Shown one piece after another: positions 61,294 through 64,000 of a stretch of DNA of 64,000 nucleotides (positions are counted from its first letter, which is position 1; the number at the start of each line of letters is the position of its first letter). Below the pieces are notes generated by a model, which was not told the origin of the DNA, ran no database searches, and worked only from the letters and a program-made list of their open reading frames with translations. This DNA comes from CAYGFH01 sp964356315. Its GTDB lineage: Bacteria > Patescibacteriota > Microgenomatia > UBA10105 > UBA927. The stretch covers positions 13,395 to 77,394 of the forward strand of contig CAYHHA010000004.1 in the NCBI GenBank assembly GCA_964356315.1, given 5' to 3'. The position numbers and the translations under genes were made by a program.

Positions 61294-63855
61294 ATGGCAG
61301 ACATTGGGAAAATAAATCAATCAGATATTATAGTCGAAATGCAAAAGTCCTATTTGGACTATGCTATGTCGGTTATCGTTGCCCGTGCGCTTCCGGATGT
61401 CCGCGATGGCATGAAGCCTGTCCATCGACGAATTTTGTACGCCATGCATCAAATTGGCCTTCACCATAGCTCAAAATACAAAAAGAGCGCTTCGGTCGTC
61501 GGAGAAGTCTTAGGTAAATATCACCCACATGGCGATAGTGCCGTCTATGAAGCCATGGTTCGTCTCGCGCAGGATTTTACCATGCGCTATCAATTAGTGG
61601 ACGGACAGGGAAACTTTGGCTCAGTCGATGGTGATCCAGCTGCCGCCATGCGGTACACCGAAGCAAGACTCGCAGGGATATCTGATGAAATGTTATTGGA
61701 CATCGATAAAGAGACGGTCGACTTTATTCCGAATTTCGACGGCACCATTCAGGAGCCAATGTATTTGCCAGCAAAACTTCCGAATCTCTTGCTCATGGGA
61801 AGCGAAGGTATTGCGGTCGGTATGGCCACCAAAATTCCTCCACATAATCTCACAGAGGTTATAAATGCGATAAATGCACTTATCGATAAAACATCGATCA
61901 AAGATAATCACACAGACGTAGAAAAGAAAGCGGCTACAAAAAAAGCAACAGAAGAAATCACTCAAACCTCAGAGACAGACGCAAGGTATACATTCACCTT
62001 TGATGTGACTGTCGATGACCTCATGGAACACATACAGGGACCAGACTTCCCAACGGGTGGAGCAATTTATGATATAAACGAAATAAAATCAGCGTACGCT
62101 ACCGGTCGGGGAAAGATCGTCATGCGGGGCAAAGCAGATATCGAAGATATCGGAAATGGCAAATCTGCAATCATTATCACGGAGCTTCCCTATCAGGTAA
62201 ATAAAGCCCAACTTGTTGCCCGAATTGCCGACCTTGTCAAAGACAAAGCACTCGAAGGAATTTCTGATTTGAGGGATGAATCTGATCGCAGAGGAATCCG
62301 CGTATATGTAGAGCTCAAACGCGACGCCAGACCAAAACAAGTCTTAAATAACTTATTTAAACAAACAAGTCTTCAAACAACGTTCCCTGTAAACACAGTA
62401 GCGCTCGTTGATAACACACCTCAAACCTGTAGCTTAAAATTAATTCTCGAAGAATATGTAAAACATCGCCACGACGTGGTTCGAAGACGGAGCGAATTTG
62501 AACTTCGACAAGCCAGAGCACGAGAACATATCTTAGAGGGACTAAAAATTGCAGTTGACCATATCGACGAAGTTATCGCAATCATCAAAAAGAGCAAAGA
62601 TGCAGATGAAGCGAAGAAGAGGTTAATGGAGCGATTTGGACTTTCTGATATCCAAACGACCGCCATTTTGGACATGCAACTTCGAAAGCTCGCAGCCCTG
62701 GAGAGACAAAAGATCGAAGATGAACTTGCCCTTATTCGAGAGACGATCGCATATCTTGAAGATCTCCTTGCACACCCTGAGAAAATATTGAAGGTGATAA
62801 AAGAAGAAATTGCCAAACTCAAAGAAAAGTACGGTGACGAAAGACGGACAAAGGTATACAAGAGCAAAGTAGGAGAATTCAGTGAAGAACAGTTGATTGC
62901 AAATGAAGATGTCATCATCACCATGAGCGAATCCGGATATATCAAACGGCTTCCAAAGTCTACCTTCAAGATGCAGGAACGCGGAGGCAAAGGCGTTATT
63001 GGAATGACGACCAAAGACGAGGATAGCATCGATAAGATCGTATCTGCTCAGACTCATGACAATATGCTCTTTATTACCGATCGTGGGCGTGTCTACCAAG
63101 TCCGAGTATGGGACATCCCAGAAACATCACGACAAGCCAAAGGACAAGCGGTCGTAAACCTGATAAACACTGAAGCAGGAGAGAAAGTTACCTCTGTGTT
63201 AGCGTACTCATTAAAGCGCGCAGAACAGAAAGAGCAGGGTGTACAGTTTATTCTCATGGCAACAAAAAATGGCACGGTAAAGAAGTCTAAATTATCTGAA
63301 TATGAAAATATCAGAAGAAGTGGCATCGTTGCCATCAAACTCGAAAAAGGCGATGAGCTTGCGTGGGCCCGCATGACGAGCGGATCTGATGATATCCTTC
63401 TAGTTACTCATGAAGGCAAATCTATCCGCTTCTCAGAATCAGAAGTGAGGCCGACAGCGAGAGATACCATGGGAGTGCGCGGAATCCTTCTTAAAGCACC
63501 TGATTTTGTGGTGAGCGTAGATATGATTAATGAAGAAACAAAAAAAGGCGACTTCCTCACTATCATGGAAAAAGGGATTGGAAAGAAAACCGCTATAAAA
63601 GATTTCCCGAAGCAGAAACGCGGAGGACAAGGCGTCAAAGTCGCGGAAGTAAAAGATAAGACTGGGAAAGTAGTTGTCTCTCAGATAGTGCCAGCAGATA
63701 CCGAGAGTGTGATATTGACGTCTACGAAAGGGCAGGTAGTAAAACTCCCAATAGGCTCGATACCACACCTAGGAAGAGCAACCAGTGGCGTCATACTCAT
63801 GCGCTTCACTGACAAGGGCGACACCATCGCCGCCGCAACCTGTTTGACAAAATAG
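61294..63855 (+). CDS. gyrA: DNA gyrase subunit A
   Basis: The DNA-breaking subunit of gyrase, 853 residues. ARALPDVRDGMKPVHRRILYAM and the quinolone-region helix HPHGDSAVYEAMVRLAQ precede the catalytic Tyr in AAMRYTEARL. A charged insertion (about 205-235, rich in Lys/Thr/Glu) interrupts the tower region. The C-terminal beta-pinwheel (about 520-853) has repeats including ERGGKGV and KRGGQGVKV, the latter the GyrA-box type needed for DNA wrapping and supercoiling, which favours GyrA over ParC. A weak -10 (TATTAA) lies 6 nt upstream. Confidence 0.93.
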   Translation: MADIGKINQSDIIVEMQKSYLDYAMSVIVARALPDVRDGMKPVHRRILYAMHQIGLHHSSKYKKSASVVGEVLGKYHPHGDSAVYEAMVRLAQDFTMRYQLVDGQGNFGSVDGDPAAAMRYTEARLAGISDEMLLDIDKETVDFIPNFDGTIQEPMYLPAKLPNLLLMGSEGIAVGMATKIPPHNLTEVINAINALIDKTSIKDNHTDVEKKAATKKATEEITQTSETDARYTFTFDVTVDDLMEHIQGPDFPTGGAIYDINEIKSAYATGRGKIVMRGKADIEDIGNGKSAIIITELPYQVNKAQLVARIADLVKDKALEGISDLRDESDRRGIRVYVELKRDARPKQVLNNLFKQTSLQTTFPVNTVALVDNTPQTCSLKLILEEYVKHRHDVVRRRSEFELRQARAREHILEGLKIAVDHIDEVIAIIKKSKDADEAKKRLMERFGLSDIQTTAILDMQLRKLAALERQKIEDELALIRETIAYLEDLLAHPEKILKVIKEEIAKLKEKYGDERRTKVYKSKVGEFSEEQLIANEDVIITMSESGYIKRLPKSTFKMQERGGKGVIGMTTKDEDSIDKIVSAQTHDNMLFITDRGRVYQVRVWDIPETSRQAKGQAVVNLINTEAGEKVTSVLAYSLKRAEQKEQGVQFILMATKNGTVKKSKLSEYENIRRSGIVAIKLEKGDELAWARMTSGSDDILLVTHEGKSIRFSESEVRPTARDTMGVRGILLKAPDFVVSVDMINEETKKGDFLTIMEKGIGKKTAIKDFPKQKRGGQGVKVAEVKDKTGKVVVSQIVPADTESVILTSTKGQVVKLPIGSIPHLGRATSGVILMRFTDKGDTIAAATCLTK

Positions 63856-63910
63856 TCTCAAAAACATACTATACCGCACAGCATTCGTGTATCGGTTCTT
63901 TTTTATTTCT

Positions 63911-64000
63911 ATGCACGAATTTGAACGTCTGGAAACATTCGAGCTCGCTTTGCAAATAGATTATGAAACGGGAGAAATAAGCAAAATATCCTCCCAATTT
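63911..64000 (+). CDS. Partial gene at the window edge, unknown function
   Basis: Only the first 30 codons are inside the window, starting ATG 63911 after a T-rich stretch. The residues MHEFERLETFELALQIDYET continue without a stop to the edge. The start is charged and soluble in character. Function cannot be stated. Confidence 0.45.
   Translation, partial: MHEFERLETFELALQIDYETGEISKISSQF

Noticed and set aside
62421..63029. 202-codon open frame on the minus strand
   Set aside because: It is opposite gyrA, whose full length is family-supported. The Ser-rich composition is typical of an antisense shadow.

Overview
The window looks like a chromosomal segment of an ultra-small, host-dependent bacterium of the Candidate Phyla Radiation (Patescibacteria). 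The lineage is inferred from content, not from a search. Core genes are slimmed down: a trigger factor without its PPIase domain, a ThrRS without the N-terminal TGS domain, a PheT without the EMAP/OB tRNA-binding domain and a short NusB. There is a complete type IV pilus operon set, many envelope glycosyltransferases, and no amino-acid or nucleotide biosynthesis pathway. TGA is an ordinary stop (several ATGA overlaps), so the code is standard; this argues against the UGA-Gly lineages.

Layout. 0-3 kb: secreted/membrane hypotheticals, trigger factor, tRNA-Val and a broken tRNA beside a palindromic repeat. 3.2-14.2 kb: a surface-glycan locus, opened by a tiny HTH protein and a 1545-residue fusion (two GT2 domains, a Wzx-like flippase and a GT4), then a kinase-like protein, more glycosyltransferases and two GT-C membrane enzymes. 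14.2-21.4 kb: exported proteins (GH5-like hydrolase, a sortase with an LATTG-tailed substrate, a Tat-signal protein split by an in-frame TGA, a decaying collagen-like gene, and a 51-bp-repeat coiled-coil protein interrupted by a 100-N gap). 21.4-29 kb: thrS-infC-rpmI-rplT, pheST and coaBC, with a T-box-like leader before thrS. 29-32 kb: a small palindrome-bounded GIY-YIG relic and a class A PBP. 32-39.7 kb: an aminotransferase-GNAT fusion, tyrS, recG, rpmF, nusB, rnc, rpsP, khpA and trmD. 39.7-55 kb, mostly minus strand: pilMNO, five minor pseudopilins/PilX, pilD, a YfhO-like and a DUF2723-like membrane protein, the major pilin and pilCTB. 55-64 kb: a DNA polymerase III delta-prime-like gene, gap-pgk-gpmA, gyrB, ppa, gyrA and the start of one more gene.

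How it works together: the glycan cluster, pili, sortase and PBP build a decorated cell surface suited to attachment to a host, while the core genes supply translation, topology control and lower glycolysis.

The most interesting regulatory observation is that many transcription units have a promoter whose -10 box lies only 6-8 nt before the ATG (usually exactly 6), which predicts leaderless mRNAs. Genes inside operons more often carry Shine-Dalgarno sites. The main exception is thrS, whose ~155-nt leader has a textbook T-box antiterminator (bulge TGGAACC) and an alternative helix that would hide the Shine-Dalgarno, i.e. a translational T-box.
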